Shown in pieces: positions 1-11,579 of a stretch of 64,000 nt of DNA. Source of the stretch: Gentiana macrophylla (lineage: Eukaryota; Streptophyta; Magnoliopsida; Gentianales; Gentianaceae); assembly GCA_026214975.1 (NCBI GenBank), contig JAOBSW010000300.1, positions 31,176 to 95,175 of the forward strand. Direction: 5' to 3'. The notes under the pieces were generated by a model. It searched no databases and had not been told where the DNA came from. It was given only the letters and a program-made list of their open reading frames with translations. How positions within the stretch are numbered: position 1 is the stretch's first letter; each line of letters opens with the position of its first letter. The translations under genes and the position numbers were made by a program.

Positions 1-497
1 TTTTCAGAGTCTTTGCTTATATAGAGGTTTTTGCCGACCTAGGAAGAATCTAGAAGATATACACGCGATTTACGCGGATAAACTTCAAGTGACCGAGCCG
101 ACTCTCTCGGTCGATCGAATGGATAGGCTCGGTCGACCGAGCCCTTTTTACACGTGTTAAGCGCGCGTCTCTTTGTCCGACTTGTTCCCAACGCATTCTT
201 TTGAATCGATCCGATTTATCCTTTGATTAATGCTCGATTTTCCTCTTTATTATCTCAAGATTTACCGATTGGCGCGATATTTATCTTCCCGATTTATCAC
301 GATCTACAAAATCAGCAATTATCGCACAATAAATCGGTCTTTAATAATAAAAACAGCTAAATACCACATATCATATTAATAATCACTTAACATTAAATAA
401 TAAATATAAACGAGTGATTTAATATGAAATATACATTATTAATCTCGATTTAAGGTCAACGTTGATGACTTTTACGGGTATAATTTGACCGTCATCA
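1..497 (-). repeat. Ath-2 3' LTR, partial
   Basis: Near-copy of 15850-16339. On the minus strand the LTR begins at 497 with TGATGACGGTCAAATTATAC. It contains the palindrome GCTCGGTCGACCGAGC at 127-142 and a TATA-like run near base 20. About 1.3 kb of the LTR is missing because the window starts here. Differences from the other LTR include several CG versus CTG/CAG swaps (see findings). Confidence 0.88.
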
Positions 498-513
498 ACT
501 ACCCCCCACTTAG
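498..513 (-). other. Ath-2 polypurine tract
   Basis: On the minus strand this reads CTAAGTGGGGGGTAGT directly before the LTR start. The context matches the Ath-1 tract at 11566-11579, including the preceding GGGACGATCAAAGT. Confidence 0.85.
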
Positions 514-2730
514 ACTTTGATCGTCCCGAACAAAGCATCAATAAGTCATTCCCCAAGACAACATTTTCTATGGTCAAATCATACCTACACAAGAAACTCA
601 AGTCAACTCATACTAGTCATGCTCATAAGATATCCATTATTCACTACTTACTATGAATCGAAGTGATGTGTGCATGTGCATTCAGTTTTATATATTCGTG
701 GCAAGATTAGAGTTTATGCTGACTTCGTAATCTCAACCTACCAACATCAGCATTCATACTTCTTAAGCCTCGCAATGGTTAAAGCACTAGAACAATAAGC
801 AAGAATGTATCTATAGGGTTTTTGGACTTGGAGACCGAGTACTACTCAAAGCCTCTTAAAGAGTTGAATATTCTTTTCATATATTTCATATTTTTCAAAT
901 ACTATCAACCTCAAGGAAGAAAACTTTTAGAGTATCCCCTATCTTAGATCATGCATAGCATTGAATATTACCACAAGCGCGGGGCTACTTTGGTAATGTT
1001 ATAACAAGCCCCGATGTTTTAACGCATTGCTAAAACACAGTGTAATCGTCTCAAGCTTATTACTCGCTTTAATGGCTAAAAGATAAGAATGCATCGTGAG
1101 ATAGATATTGATACTAAGTTCACATAACCAATCATCTATGCAATGTACACATAATTTCTTGATTATTATGATTTGCGCGGTATACTCGATTCATTCATTG
1201 AGTAATTGAATAATAAATAACTACTTGCAAAAACAGGCATGAATATCCTTAAATTTACTTAACATAAGTATAAAATGATCACGTACTCATGAAACTTGGT
1301 TCCTTTCCTATCAATTCTTAGCTAGGAACTCGCAATTCTAAGGGTACGAGATAAATAATATGGTATGTATTCAATTTTTCAATTTTTCAATTTTTCTACC
1401 GTTTCATTCAAATTTCAATCATGACATAACATAGCTAAGTCTCCTACCCCCCACTTAAACATGGCATTGTCCTCAATGACAAAAATAAATGAGAATTTAA
1501 GAAAAGACTTAGCTCGAAACGGCTCTCAAGTAAAGGAACAATATCGAGTAAATGTCAAGACGTTGTGGAGAGATAGACACATCCTGTATAAGCAAACAAA
1601 CTCCACGAAACCGTCAAATACCATGTCTATGGTAGTTATAAAATAATGTGGCAGTAATGAGGTATAAATACCTAAAAACATTTTAAGCCACTTTATTTTA
1701 TACAACCAATGACAAGGGAAACAAAAAAGAAAAATACTAAATAGAAAGAAAAATAAACAAGCAACTAAAGATGGTGGTCTTCATCTACAACCTCCACCGC
1801 CTAAATATTCTTAAAACCGGGTGGAGAAGACAAAGATCAAAAAGCATAACCCCATGTGGGAAAACACGAGGTTGACTGGCTCACTATGTATTCAGTCCAG
1901 TATAAAAGAGAAACTTGGTAAGGTATAACATATTCAATGCGACCTATAGACTAAAGATAAAATCAAATACTTAGCGCAGACGCTTCTCGCTTGCATTGGA
2001 TATCAACATCTTAGGGAGATGTAGCTACTCCTCGAAATTACTAATAACCCAACGTATCACGTAAAAGTCATAACGTCATCAACAAGGCCGGATCGGTGTG
2101 ATATTTTAGAACTGAACTCATCATCTTGACCGGAATAGGCGTAAAAGTGTGAATTGTAAAACTTCCGGTAGAAAAATAAGTTGTATTTTGATCGAACCAA
2201 AAACTTTTAAAATCTAGCTAGGGTCAGAGCTACACTTACCCCAACTAGGATCATGAAAATCAAAATGATAAAAGATAATCATTAAAGCTTAGCAATATTT
2301 CAAATTCCGCAACACATGGGTATTGTGTAAACAAAATGGAGGTTGAGACTATGATGGGTTTAGAAAAAGATACACATAAGGATGGGAAGAAAAGATAAAC
2401 GGTGGGTAAGAAATTGTGTTTTTGGGATTGAGAATTGTTTAAAGGAATGGGATTGGGTGGGAGAGTGAAACGGATGGAAAGAGAGAGAGGCGATGAATGA
2501 ATGGTTAGAAATGTGAACTGCTGGGGCAGATTGGTGAGAGGATCGAAAAGTTTGAAGGTGAAAACGTGTAAAGGGAAAGATAAGGATAATTGCAGAATGA
2601 ATTTCACACTACTTTGGATTTTCACTTGGATCACCTTTCTAAAAGGTTTTAGAAGTTGACCAAAATTGTTCTTGTTCACACCAATCATTCTCTGTTACAT
2701 TTTCAGTAATTCTCAAGTTCTCTTAATGCC
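514..2730 (-). other. Ath-2 3' interior, non-coding, with a second polypurine tract at 1443-1458
   Basis: Minus-strand homologue of the Ath-1 segment 10149-11579; shared stretches include the 'agccccgcgcttg' block. A second purine run, AAGTGGGGGGTAGG on the minus strand, lies at 1443-1458, about 945 bp before the terminal tract. No coding domain is recognisable. The 142-codon minus-strand frame at 2688-2260 is rich in S/F/L/P low-complexity residues and matches nothing I know. Confidence 0.7.
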
Positions 2731-4344
2731 TGATGACGGTCAAATTATACCCGTAAAAGTCATCAACGTAGACCTTAAATCGGGACGAATAATATATATT
2801 TTATGATAAATCACACGTTTATAGTTATTATTTAATGTTATGTGATTAATAAAATATAAATTGGTATTTATCCATATAACTTGGTATTTATCTATTAATA
2901 AGATATAATTTGGTATTTATCCGTTTTTATTATATTTATCCGTTATTATTTAAATATGATTTATTTTGGGATAAATATTATTTTGCAGAATTTGGATAAT
3001 TATGGAGGATAAATACAAAAAGGAGAATTCAATCACAAGATAAATCCAAGAAAATCAAGATGCATTGAAGATAAAGATCGGATAAGCATGACAAAAGCCG
3101 GCAACCAATTAAAAGGTGGCGCCAACTTGAACACGCCATTTAGGGGGGGCGCACCTTATTATTTTGCGATCGGCCGGGAGTTATCTCTTATTTGTTTGAC
3201 ATTTTGAAGTATATCTCTTATTTAGCTTGAACACCTATAAATAAAGAGGCATACTACACGCCATATGTACACCATAGAAATACATTATTTTCAATACTTT
3301 TATCAATATAGTTCGTTGTTTTCTTTATTTTATTTTATGTTCTTTCATTACGGAGTCGTTAGAATCTCCGGTTAGAGATCGTATCGAGGAGTGGGAATCA
3401 CGCTCGTCTTCGAGGGTAATGTCTACTCAATTATGCAATCTTTATTCGTAGATCTAATTTATTTCATTATGGAGTAGTCTTTTTGTGTATTGATTTAGTG
3501 ATGTAGTTAATTATCGAACCCATGTTTATGTAGATCCGAGGCGTAAAAGGCGTTTCACACGAGCAAATCTGGTTGATCTGAGCTTGTTGGCGGCGAGCTT
3601 ATGTCTCGTTGGTAGCAAGATCTCGTGATGTTCTTGATTTGTCTCGTGAACGGCCGACTACGCCAGGTTCTCTCGCTTTGTAATTCAAGCGAGTAATTAA
3701 ACTTGATCAACTTAATTATTTGTCATCGTAATTTAACATGAGACCCAAAAAGTGATTGTTATTTAGGACAGAGATTGAATCGGGTGTCTAAGAAGTACGC
3801 CTAATCATAGGAATGTTGCTTAGATGAGGTTACGGTTTATACCGGCATCCCTAGTGTCGTAATTGTGTCAGAAGTTATATGAGATGGAGACTAAAAAATG
3901 TGAAGTCACGTAATGGAGACACGATGATCTAGATGGCCTAACCGGAGCTAGATCTATTTGGGGATGACTCCGTAGTCGAGAATAATTAATCTTAAATGTC
4001 TTGTTTTGTCTCGTCGTCAATCTACATAGCATGGGGAGTAATTACTACTAGCGTTATCAATACCGTTTGTCAATTATTTATAAAACTTATAAAAACAAGT
4101 GTCTTAGTGTCGTTGTGCCCTTTGTTGGTTTTGTGTTTCTATTGTGTCAATTTTATTTCTGCGTTATTTGTTGGTCGTAGACCGCCTTTTATTTGCTTTT
4201 TAGTTTAAATAAGCCATATTTCGTTTAAGCCGAGTCTCTGTGGGATCGACCTCGACTCTATCTAACTATACTACGATTGAACCTAGTTCTCTTGCTAGTA
4301 TGTTATTTAGGTATCGAGTTATTTTTATAACTTGACCGACATCA
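2731..4344 (+). repeat. Ath-1 5' LTR
   Basis: Begins TGATGACGG and ends ACCGACATCA; repeated at 11580-13190. A TATA box (TATAAATAAA, 3236-3245) places the U3/R boundary a few tens of bases downstream. A 70-codon plus-strand frame at 3996-4208 has no similarity I recognise and is treated as chance. Confidence 0.95.
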
Positions 4345-4350
4345 AGTTTT

Positions 4351-4367
4351 TGGCGCCGTTGCCGGGG
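4351..4367 (+). other. Ath-1 primer binding site, tRNA-Asp
   Basis: TGGCGCCGTTGCCGGGG, six bases after the LTR, is the exact complement of the 3' end of plant tRNA-Asp(GUC) including CCA. The same site occurs in Ath-2 (14533-14549, minus) and LARD-1 (30548-30564). Confidence 0.92.
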
Positions 4368-4663
4368 ACTCGTGTCATTAAATCAAATATAGCTTATTTT
4401 ATTAAAAGTAAATTCGTAAATATTGTGAATAGAGTCTGTTTTAGTTTCATTTTTTATAATTTAGTCTAGTAAAGGCCTAGCCTTTAAAGTTTTTAATTGT
4501 TTTATTGTTTTTTTTATTTTATAGTACGCTACTCGGAAATCGAAGGAACCACTTGAGCCTTATAATCCTGAAATAGAGAAATTTGCAAGGCGTAAACAGA
4601 AGTTAGCTAGAGGCGGCTAAGCAAGGAGAAGAGGATCCAAATCTTGAGGAAAGCGAGCACGAG

Positions 4664-5482
4664 GTGGAAGAAGGACATACCACCGATCACTCTGAGCATT
4701 CGAATCAAAGCAGAAATGGCGAGACATTCTGTCAATCCAAACCAGTACCTAATCCTATTATAAATAATGCTAATAATGCGAACAATCTTAATGCTAATAA
4801 TGGAAACCAAGCCCTAGTTCAAGGAGCGAGGCGCACTTTGCAAAGTTATGCAACACCTACTATTGAGCAATTCATTCCCGCTATCGTAGCACCGCAAGAT
4901 GCTGCGGAAGTCTATCACCCTAGGCCTAATGTAATCCAAATGGTGACCAACTATTCCACTTTCCATGGAATCCAAAACGAGGATCCTGGTGTTCACGTGA
5001 CAAATTTCTTGGAAATCGTTAGCACTGTGAAACCAGAATTAATCCCGGAGGGTAACATTCGTCTTAAGCTTTTCCCTTTCACTTTGAAAGATAAAGCTAA
5101 GCAATGGCTTCTCTCTCTAGAGGCTGGATCTATCACTACTTGGGAACAATTGTTGCAAAAATTCATGAATAAGTATTTTCCTTTAGGAAAAACCTTTAAG
5201 TTACGCCAAGACATCTTAGGATTTAAGCAACAACCTGGGGAGAGTTTTGATCAAGCTTGGGAGCGTTTTAAGGAAGCTATGAGAAAGTGTCCTCATCATG
5301 ATATCTCTCTTTGGCTTTTAATGCAAACCTTTTACCATGGATTGAGAGAGACTGAGAAAATTAGAGTAGACGCCTCCAGCAATGGAGCGTTTGTTCTTTT
5401 ATCTCCTGAGGAGGCACAAGGAAAGATGGAGCAAATAGCAATGAATAGTCAATGGGGAGGCAATGACATAGCTCTCTTGTGA
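4664..5482 (+). pseudogene. gag: Ath-1 gag, N-terminal and central part
   Basis: A 272-codon frame. Residues about 114-226 form the retrotransposon Gag (capsid) domain; recognisable blocks are RLKLFPFTLKDKAKQWL, TWEQLLQKFMNKYFPLGKT and PGESFDQAWERFKE. The N-terminus is N-rich. The first ATG is used for convenience: the true start may be upstream, since coding-like sequence (ESEHEVEEGHTTDHSE) runs in from about 4615. The frame closes at 5482 in GNDIALL, where the family normally continues with an acidic C/D-rich stretch, so a short deletion or consensus error near 5480 is likely. 5483-5822 continues the protein in shifting frames; a YIGGGYKPNHNHPGFRYS block is visible. No CCHC zinc knuckle is seen. 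Confidence 0.85.
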
Positions 5483-5822
5483 AGATGGCATTGACATATT
5501 TGATGATAGTGCATCTACCAAAATCTTAGAACAACCTATGCATTATCAACAGTGAAGGTAGATGGCATGCAAGAGAGGATGGCAAGAGTAGAAAGGGACT
5601 GGAATTGAGGTGACACCTCAAAGTGAGAATCTTTGATACGGAAGAAGCCAATTATATCGGGGGAGGGTACAAGCCTAATCATAACCATCCTGGATTCCGA
5701 TATAGCGACATTAATGCAGGAGAAAGGCCTAAACCGCCTACCACTTATGTACCACAAACAAACTAAAACTTTTGGTTGGGAAGCTGCGATAGAAAAAGCG
5801 AGTAATGTAATTCATCGACAAT

Positions 5823-7160
5823 ATGGGACAACTTTCAAAATCAATGGCTGATTTAGCCACTAACTTTAGCCAATATTGTCAGAAGACCGATGCTAAGGTG
5901 ACCAATCAAGAAGCCATAGTCCAAAATCTCACTCACCAAATAGGACAATTAGCTGAGCAAGTCTCAACTAGACCTCCTGGAGGATTGCCAAGCAATACGG
6001 ACAAGAACCCTAAGGATTTGAATGCGATCATGACTAGAAGTGGGAAAGAAGTAACTCCACCATCTTTGAAAGAGAAAGAGAAATTCGTAGAAAGTAAGGA
6101 TGGTGAGCCACGCAAGGAAACAAACACTTCTAGAACCTTGCCTGAGCAAGAAACCTATAAGGAACCTGCTGGCCCTAGAGTTGAGCTTTATAATAATAAG
6201 TATCCTATTTTCACTGATGTCGATCCTTCAACCTTACCTTATCCTTCACCCAAACCTAAGCCTAAGGTTGATAACAAGAGGTATAAGAAGTTCATTGATA
6301 TTTTTAGAAAACTACACATCAATATACCTCTAGTTGAAGCACTGGCCGAGATGCCTGAGTACACAAAGTTCTTGAAAGAAGCTGTCTCTACTAAGAGGAA
6401 ACTCTTAGATTTAGAGACCATTTGCCTAAATGAGGAGTGCTCAGCCATTCTTCAACATAAGTTACCCGCTAAGTGCAAGGATCCTGGAAGTTTTCTCATC
6501 CCCTGCACCATAGGTAACGTATGTTTGAACAAAGCCTTGTGTGATCTAGGAGCGAGCGTAAATCTGATGCCTCTATCCATTTTTCAAAAGCTAGGTATGA
6601 AGGACCTTAAAAAGACTTCAATTACTTTGCAATTAGCTGATCGTTCAGTTAAGGAACCTTGTGGAGTGGTTGAAGATGTGCTCGTAAGAGTTGAGAAATT
6701 TGTGTTCCCTGTCGAATTTGTTGTGCTGGATATGGAAGCTAACTACGAAGTGCCCTTAATCTTGGGAAGACCTTTTATGGCCACTAGTAGGACGCTTATC
6801 GATGTTTACAAAGGAGAGCTGGTGTTAAGAGTAAATGGAGATCAAATAGCATTCAACGTGCTTGACACTCTGAAGACACCTGATGATGATGAGGATGCAT
6901 GTTTCATGTTGGATTCTGTTGACAAACTTGTCAATGACTTCCAACAGTATGAGGATATTAAGGATTTCCTCGAGGCTACCCTAGAATTAGAGGATGAAGT
7001 GCCATATGAAAGGAGTGAGGAAGAGAAAGTGGTATGGCCGGGATGTAGTAGAGGTACACCTATACATGTTGAAGAGATGAAATCTACCGAGGTTGAGAAG
7101 TACTATCACAGACCAACATGGCATAAGTACTTTGAACTTAAGTCGGCAGTCAAAAGTTAA
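5823..7160 (+). pseudogene. Ath-1 gag C-terminus plus aspartic protease
   Basis: A 445-codon frame. Residues 1-60 look like the helical Gag tail (NLTHQIGQLAEQVS). A charged linker follows with MTRSGKE. The retropepsin-like protease is centred on CDLGASVNLMP, with D241 as the expected catalytic aspartate, and the C-terminal half is marked by LILGRPFMAT near residue 313. The last 80 residues (VWPGCSRGTPIHVEEM) lead toward the RT. The ATG is internal to the polyprotein, not a true start. Protease residues look intact. Confidence 0.85.
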
Positions 7161-7898
7161 AGACCTCGTTAGAAGAACCACCTACCAACTCGACATTGAA
7201 GCCTCTGCTGCACATTTGAAGTATGTATTCCTTCAAGATGAGACCTTGCCGCTTATAATTTCTTACGCCTTGAGTGAAATACAAGAAGAAAAGGCGATGA
7301 GAGTGTTGAGAGAATATCGCGGAGCATTTGGATGGACTATAGCCGACATCAAAGGCATTAGTCCGAGTGTTTGCATGCATAAAATCTCCGTCGATCTGCA
7401 AAGAAAGCGGTTGTACAACCCCAAAGAAGGCTAACTCCACAACCGAAGGGCGTGGTTAGGGATGAAATTATTAAGATGTTGGAAATGGGGATCATCTTCC
7501 TATCTCTCGATAGTGAATGGGTTAGCCCGATCCACGTAGTTCCAAAGAAGGAGGTTTTACAAAGGTACAAGCCAATGAGTTAAACGAGTTAATTCTGTTA
7601 GACTCATTCATCGGTCATAGAGTATGCATTGACTTTAGGAAACCGAATGATGCTACTCGTAAGGATCACTTCCCTCTTCCCTTCATTGACCAAAATGCTA
7701 GAGACTGCGAGTGGACATGCATTTTATTGCTTTCTTGTGGTTACTCAGGATACTATCAAATTCATATCTCACCCGAGGATCGTGAGAAGACCACCTTTAC
7801 ATGTCCATATGGAACCTTCGCTTACAATAGAATGCCCTTTGGTTTGTGCAACGCACCAGCAACGTTTCAAAGATGCATGATTTCTCTATTTCTTTGAT
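7161..7898 (+). pseudogene. Ath-1 reverse transcriptase, N-terminal half, broken frames
   Basis: Recognisable RT blocks occur in alternating frames: YALSEIQEEKAMRVLREY (about 7255-7310), WVSPIHVVPKK (near 7520-7550), RKPNDATRKDHFPLPFID (7637-7690), GYSGYYQIHISPEDREKT (7740-7793) and NRMPFGLCNAPATFQRCM (7828-7880). Stops and shifts occur near 7434, 7545-7630, 7700 and 7880. The order and spacing are those of a normal gypsy RT, so this is one gene with indels rather than separate genes. Confidence 0.85.
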
Positions 7899-9341
7899 AT
7901 GGTTGAAGATTTCCTGGAGATCTTTATGGATGATTTCTCCGTATTTGGAGATGATTTCGATTCATGTCTCACGCATCTGGCAAGAGTGTTGAAGAGATGT
8001 GAGGAGACGAATCTGGTGCTTAACTGGGAGAAATGTCATCTTATGGTTACTGAAGGTATAGTACTTGGCCACCGTATTTCTAAGAACGGTATAGAGGTGG
8101 ATAGAGCAAAAGTGGAGGTGATTGAAAAACTACCTCCACCAACCAATCTTAAGACATTGCGAGGTTTTCTTGGCCACGCAGGATTCTATCGTCGGTTTGT
8201 GAAGGATTTTTCCTTAATCTCTCGACCTCTCACTGAGTTATTGGCCAAGGATGTGCCTTTTGTGTTTACTAACGAGTGCATGAGAGCTTTCAATAAGTTA
8301 AAGAACATGCTTATTACTGCACCCGTTTTGATTGCGCCTGATTGGAATCTACCTTTTGAGTTAATGTGCGATGCAAGCGATACAGCTGTAGGTGCCGCCT
8401 TAGGACAAAGGAAAGACAAGATCTTTAGGCCCATCTACTATGCCAGTCGAACTTTAAACGCTGCTCAAAGGAACTATGCAACTACCGAGAAAGTGCTTCT
8501 GGCTGTTATCTTTGCTTTTGACAAATTCAGATCCTATCTAGTAGGATCTAAAGTCACTGTTTGGACTGACCATGCGGCTTTGAAGTATCTTTTAGCCAAA
8601 CAGGATTCCAAGCCAAGGTTATTAAGATGGATTCTACTATTGCAAGAATTTGATGTAGAAATCCGTGATAAGAAAGGATCTGAGAATTTGGTTGCGGATC
8701 ATCTTTCCCGTCTCCAAATAGAGGATAAAGAACCAATGACCGAGATTGGAGAAGCATTTCCTGATGAACAATTATTCTCCATCACGGCCATACATGGAAA
8801 GGATGATTGCGCTGCAGTATCTTCGCGTATTGAGGTTGTTAGGGAGAAGAAACAACCATGGTTTAAAGACTTTGTGAATTATCTGTCCGCAAAATACTTG
8901 CCACCAAATCTCAACCCCCAAGAAAGAAAGAAATTCTTCAAGGATCTTAGGCACTATTATTGGGAAGAGCCCTATTTGTTTAAGCTAGGATCCGACAATG
9001 TCTTTAAGAGATGTGTACCGGAAGAAGAAATATATGACATCCTTAGACATTGCCACGCTTATGAGGCCGGAGGACATTATGGAGGAGACAAGACCGCTGC
9101 GAAAGTTCTCCAATGGTTTTCTTGGCCGACCTTGTTCAAAGATGCGCATCAATATGCTAGATCTTGTCATTCTTGCCAGATGACGGGAAATATCTCGAAA
9201 AGAAATGAAATGCCACTAAAGAATATCCTAGAGGTGGAACTCTTTGATGTTTGGGGTATTGATTTTGTGGGACCCTTTACTGCCGTCTTTGTCCAACCGC
9301 TATATCTTAGTTGCAGTCGACTACGTGTCCAAATGGGTTGA
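7899..9341 (+). pseudogene. pol: Ath-1 pol: RT catalytic half, RNase H, integrase zinc domain
   Basis: 480 codons open. RT catalytic box FMDDF at residues 9-13 (D11, D12), followed by [19 protein letters not shown] and [15 protein letters not shown]. RNase H starts near residue 150 ([15 protein letters not shown]158) with [10 protein letters not shown] near 222 and [10 protein letters not shown] near 265. The integrase HHCC zinc domain lies at about 382-426 ([14 protein letters not shown] through CHSCQ). The first catalytic aspartate of the integrase core is in WGIDFVGPF near 453. The frame is then lost, and the core continues in another frame at 9244-9660. All catalytic residues within this frame are present. 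Confidence 0.9.
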
Positions 9342-9660
9342 GGCCATTGCTTCACCCACTAACGATGCGAAGGTCGTACTGAAGTTCTTAAAGAAAAATA
9401 TTTTTACGCGGTTTGGAACCCCTCGTGCCATTATAAGTGATAATGGAAGCCATTTCTGTAATAGGCCGTTTGAAAAGTTGATGATTAAGTACGGGGTTAG
9501 ACACAAGTTAGCTACTGCTTATCACCCTCAAACAAGTGGACAAGTTGAGGTTACAAATCGAGAAATAAAGCGCATTTTGGAGAAAACTGTGAATACGACC
9601 AGAAAGGATTGGTCATTGCGATTAGATGATGCTTTATGGGCTTATAAATTTCGCTTATAA
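9244..9660 (+). pseudogene. Ath-1 integrase catalytic core, second part
   Basis: Starting usefully near 9290, this frame gives [16 protein letters not shown], the second catalytic aspartate in ISDNGSHF (about residue 66) and the catalytic glutamate in [11 protein letters not shown] (about residue 102), i.e. the D,D-35-E triad together with the aspartate in the preceding frame. The first 15 or so residues are out of phase with the real protein; the shift lies around 9275-9290. It ends at WAYKFRL with a stop at 9658-9660 where the family continues. Confidence 0.88.
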
Positions 9661-10148
9661 GACGGCTATTGGTATGTCCCCTTATAAGATTGTTTTTGGT
9701 AAAGCATGTCATCTACCGGTTGAACTTGAACACCGTGCCATGTGGGCTACGCGTATGCTGAATTTTGATGAGAGTTTAATTTGGAGAAAGAGGTGTTAGA
9801 GTTGACTCGCCTAGAGGAGTTTAAATCTGGGAAGCTTATGAGAATGCAAAAATCTTTAAGGAGCGCACGAAGAAATTTCATGATAAAAGATATTAGACCG
9901 CACCTTTGCAGGAAGGCGATCAGTTCTTCTTTACAATTCGCGTTTGAGACTCTTTCTGGCAAGTTAAAATCACGATGGTATGGCCCTTATAGAGTGAGTA
10001 AGGTTTTCCTTACGAGTCATCCGAATTATTGAACCTTAAAGACCAATCCACCTTTGTGGTTAATGGACACCGTGTGAAACATTATGTTGGTCTTGGTCAA
10101 GGAAAGGAGGAGGAAGTCTTCACTCTTGAAGATCCCACCTATACTTAA
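9661..10148 (+). pseudogene. Ath-1 integrase C-terminus
   Basis: Fragments continue the integrase in changing frames: [20 protein letters not shown] (about 9671-9730), SRWYGPYRVSKVF (about 9970-10010) and the terminal VVNGHRVKHYVG, with the pol stop near 10146. At least two shifts are needed to read through. Confidence 0.75.
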
Positions 10149-11579
10149 ACCATCGTTGAGTTAAGTCGAGCTGGCGACTATAAACTCAGAACTATTTCTG
10201 AAAAAAAAAATTATCTTTTGTTTTTGTTTTGTTTGAATAAAGTAGCATCATTGCTAAGGTTTTTTCATCTCGCCAAGTTCGATTCTAAGTTCGGAATAAA
10301 CGAGGTTTTTTCCTTGATAGCCGACATGTGAGTTTTATAATTTTAACTCTTTGGTTTTCCATGTCGTTGGTTGTATGAAATAAAGTGGCTTAAATTGTTT
10401 TTGGATATTCTATATCGACATCGCCACATTATTTTATAACCTCCATTGACATGTTATTAACGGTTTTCGTGGAGCTTCTGTTTGGTTTGCTTAAACAGGT
10501 TTTTGTGTGCTTCTCCACGACGTGCTTGGTCTACAACTACATTCTGCATCTACTTGAGAGCCGTTTCCAGAGCTAAGTCTTTTTCTTAAAATCTCATTTT
10601 TCTTTGTCATTGGGGACAATGCCAAGTTTAAGTGGGGGGTAGGAGACTTAGCCATGATGTTATAATTAAAGATTGAATGAAACGGTGAAAATTGAAAATT
10701 TTTCTGAAACAAATGCCAAATTAATTGTCTCGTACCCTTAGATTCGTGAGTTCTTATACATAGGATTAATAGGAAAGGAACCAAGTTGCATGATTACGTG
10801 ATCATTTTATGCTTATGTGAATGTAAACTTAAGGATATTCATGCCAACTAGTGCAAGTAGTTATTTATTATTTGCTTACTCAATTTGAATCGATTTAATT
10901 CGCACAAATCATAATAAATCTGAAGAATTATGTGTACATTGCGTAGATGATTGGTTATGCAGACCTAGAGTCGATATTTATCTGCTGATGTATTCTTACC
11001 TTCTAGCCATCTAAGCGGAGTAATAAGCTTGAGAATTATCTGTGTTTTGACAATGAGTCAAACACTGGGCTTGTAGTAACATTACCAAAGTAGCCCCGCG
11101 CTTGTGGTAATATTCGATGCTATGCATGATCTAAGATAGGGGGATGCTCTAAAAAGTTTTCTTCCTTGAGATTGATAGTATTTGAAAAATATGAAGATAT
11201 GAAAAGAATATTCAAATTTTTAAGAGGCTTGAGTAATTTTCTCGGTCTCCAAGTCCAAAAACCTTATGGATGACGCTCTTGCTTATTGCACCATGTCTTT
11301 AACCATTATGAGGCTTAAGAAGTGGGAATGTCGATGTTGGTAGGTTAAGACTTGAAGTTAGCATAAACTTCAATCTTGCCACGAATATATAAAACCAAAT
11401 GCACATGCACACATCACTTTGATTCATGACGAGTAGTGAATAATGGGTACCTTATGAGCATAAGTGGTATGAGTTGACTCGAGTTTCTTGTATAGGTATG
11501 ATTTGACCATGGAAAATGTGTCTTGGGAATGACTTATTGATGCTCTGCTCGGGACGATCAAAGTCTAAGTGGGGGTAGT
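10149..11579 (+). other. Ath-1 3' non-coding region with an internal second polypurine tract
   Basis: 1.4 kb without a coding domain; the env-like gene of many Athila elements is missing. A purine run TAAGTGGGGGGTAGGAGA at 10629-10646 follows GGGGACAATGCCAAGTT and lies about 935 bp before the 3' LTR. The terminal tract is AAGTGGGGGTAGT at 11567-11579. Both are conserved in Ath-2. Confidence 0.85.

Noticed and set aside
2260..2688. Protein gene in the Ath-2 interior (142 codons)
   Set aside because: Low-complexity S/F/L/P composition, no domain, and it lies in a region conserved as non-coding between Ath-1 and Ath-2.
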